From an uncultured Collinsella sp. (lineage in GTDB: Bacteria; Actinomycetota; Coriobacteriia; Coriobacteriales; Coriobacteriaceae): 6,457 nucleotides of DNA. Both the position numbers and the translations under genes were made by a program. Under the pieces are notes generated by a model, which worked only from the letters and a program-made list of their open reading frames with translations, was not told the DNA's origin and did not search any database. Shown piece by piece: positions 5,751 through 6,457 of the stretch. How positions within the stretch are numbered: position 1 is the stretch's first letter; each line of letters starts with the position of its first letter. The stretch covers positions 1-6,457 of the forward strand of contig CAUDYH010000074.1 of NCBI GenBank assembly GCA_958453575.1. The letters run 5' to 3'.

Positions 5751-6437
5751 ATGACCGTCGATCCTTTGATTCAATCCCTGAAGGGCAAGCTCGTCGTGAG
5801 CGTTCAGGCGTATATGGGCGAGCCGCTTCGTACGCCCGAGACCATGGCTCAAATGTCTCGCGCTTGCGAGCTTGGCGGCGCCGCCGCCATTCGCTGCCAG
5901 GGTCTTGCCGACATTGCCGCCATTAAGGGTCGCTGTGAGGTTCCCGTCATCGGCCTGTGGAAGGATGGGCACGAGGGCGTTTACATCACGCCGACGCTGC
6001 GTCACGCTCGCGCCTGCGTTGCCGCGGGTGCCGATATCGTGGCGATCGATGCCACCGATCGTCCGCGTCCCGATGGCAAGACCGTCGAGGACACCTTCCG
6101 TCCACTGCACGAGGAGGGTGTGCTCCTGATGGCGGATTGTGCCACCATCGAGGACATTCGCCGTGCGGTTGATATGGGCTTCGACCTGGTATCCACCACG
6201 CTTTCTCACGGTGTCGCCGCCATCGACTGCACCATGGCCGATGGCCCCGATCTGCCGCTCCTGCGTCAGGCGACCGAGGAATTCCCCGGTCTTCCCATCA
6301 TCTGCGAGGGCCGCGTGCACACGCCCGAGGAGGCTCGCGCCGCGATCGATGCTGGCGCCTGGGCCGTTGTTGTCGGCACCGCCATCACGCACCCCACGAG
6401 TATTACGAGTTGGTTCAAGGCTGCGCTTGAGGCGTAA
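5751..6437 (+). CDS. nanE: N-acetylmannosamine-6-phosphate 2-epimerase
   Basis: This TIM-barrel enzyme converts ManNAc-6-phosphate to GlcNAc-6-phosphate, feeding sialic acid carbon into the amino-sugar pathway. It is 228 aa, the usual length. Family landmarks in order are KGKLVVSVQA (11-20), GGAAAIRCQG with Arg48, GLWK with the probable catalytic Lys71, VYITPT (77-82), IDAT with Asp100, LMAD with Asp129, STTLSH (148-153), ICEGR with the second acid residue Glu186, and VVVGTAITHP (206-215). These cover nearly the whole chain, so the call is firm. Compared with the well-known Clostridium enzyme, the loop after the catalytic Lys is about two residues shorter and lacks the Arg-x-Tyr that usually follows, and SCQA is SVQA. 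The ATG at 5751 has GAAAGG 10 nt upstream. The last 20 nt of the window, after its TAA, show nothing assignable. Confidence 0.92.
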   Translation: MTVDPLIQSLKGKLVVSVQAYMGEPLRTPETMAQMSRACELGGAAAIRCQGLADIAAIKGRCEVPVIGLWKDGHEGVYITPTLRHARACVAAGADIVAIDATDRPRPDGKTVEDTFRPLHEEGVLLMADCATIEDIRRAVDMGFDLVSTTLSHGVAAIDCTMADGPDLPLLRQATEEFPGLPIICEGRVHTPEEARAAIDAGAWAVVVGTAITHPTSITSWFKAALEA

Positions 6438-6457
6438 GACAGGCCTCGTATCCGCTC

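Noticed and set aside
5640..6392. 250-codon open frame on the minus strand opposite nanE
   Set aside because: It is antisense to a well-conserved epimerase and has no recognisable protein motif.

Overview
The window is a GC-rich, gene-dense stretch in which all seven genes lie on the + strand. It reads as the downstream part of a sialic acid (N-acetylneuraminate) uptake and catabolism operon. The strong preference for C/G-ending codons, the Opp/Dpp-type transporter linked to nan genes, and the style of the proteins suggest a gut actinobacterium. A coriobacterium such as Collinsella is my best guess. This is inferred from general resemblance; no marker gene in the window proves it.

Layout. 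Positions 2-823 hold the 3' part of an Opp/Dpp-family ABC ATPase, whose Walker A motif lies upstream of the window. It abuts a second, complete ATPase (824-1651), and together they would power one importer. The binding protein and the two permeases are not visible and presumably lie upstream. After a short gap with a perfect hairpin come two overlapping genes of the acetyl xylan esterase / cephalosporin C deacetylase (CE7) fold. The first (1732-2709) has an intact Ser-Asp-His triad. The second (2702-3553) is a shorter, degenerate paralogue in which Gly replaces the catalytic Ser. Then come a DHDPS/NAL-family aldolase, probably nanA (3622-4542), a ROK kinase with NanK features (4715-5680), and nanE (5751-6437).

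How they would work together. The ABC system imports sialic acid or a related derivative, and the CE7 enzyme may remove O-acetyl groups. NanA splits Neu5Ac to ManNAc and pyruvate, NanK phosphorylates ManNAc, and NanE converts ManNAc-6-P to GlcNAc-6-P for the amino-sugar pathway. NagA, NagB, a sialidase and a regulator are not in the window.

What stands out: an esterase paired with an apparent pseudo-esterase; an aldolase whose sugar-binding residues differ from classical NanA; an 88-nt imperfect palindrome filling much of the nanA-nanK gap, with smaller hairpins in each of the other three true intergenic gaps; and transporter ATPases lacking the C-terminal cysteine motif common in their family. 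No stretch over 300 bases lacks a gene. The longest gap is 4543-4714. I saw no tRNA, rRNA, insertion sequence or CRISPR array.
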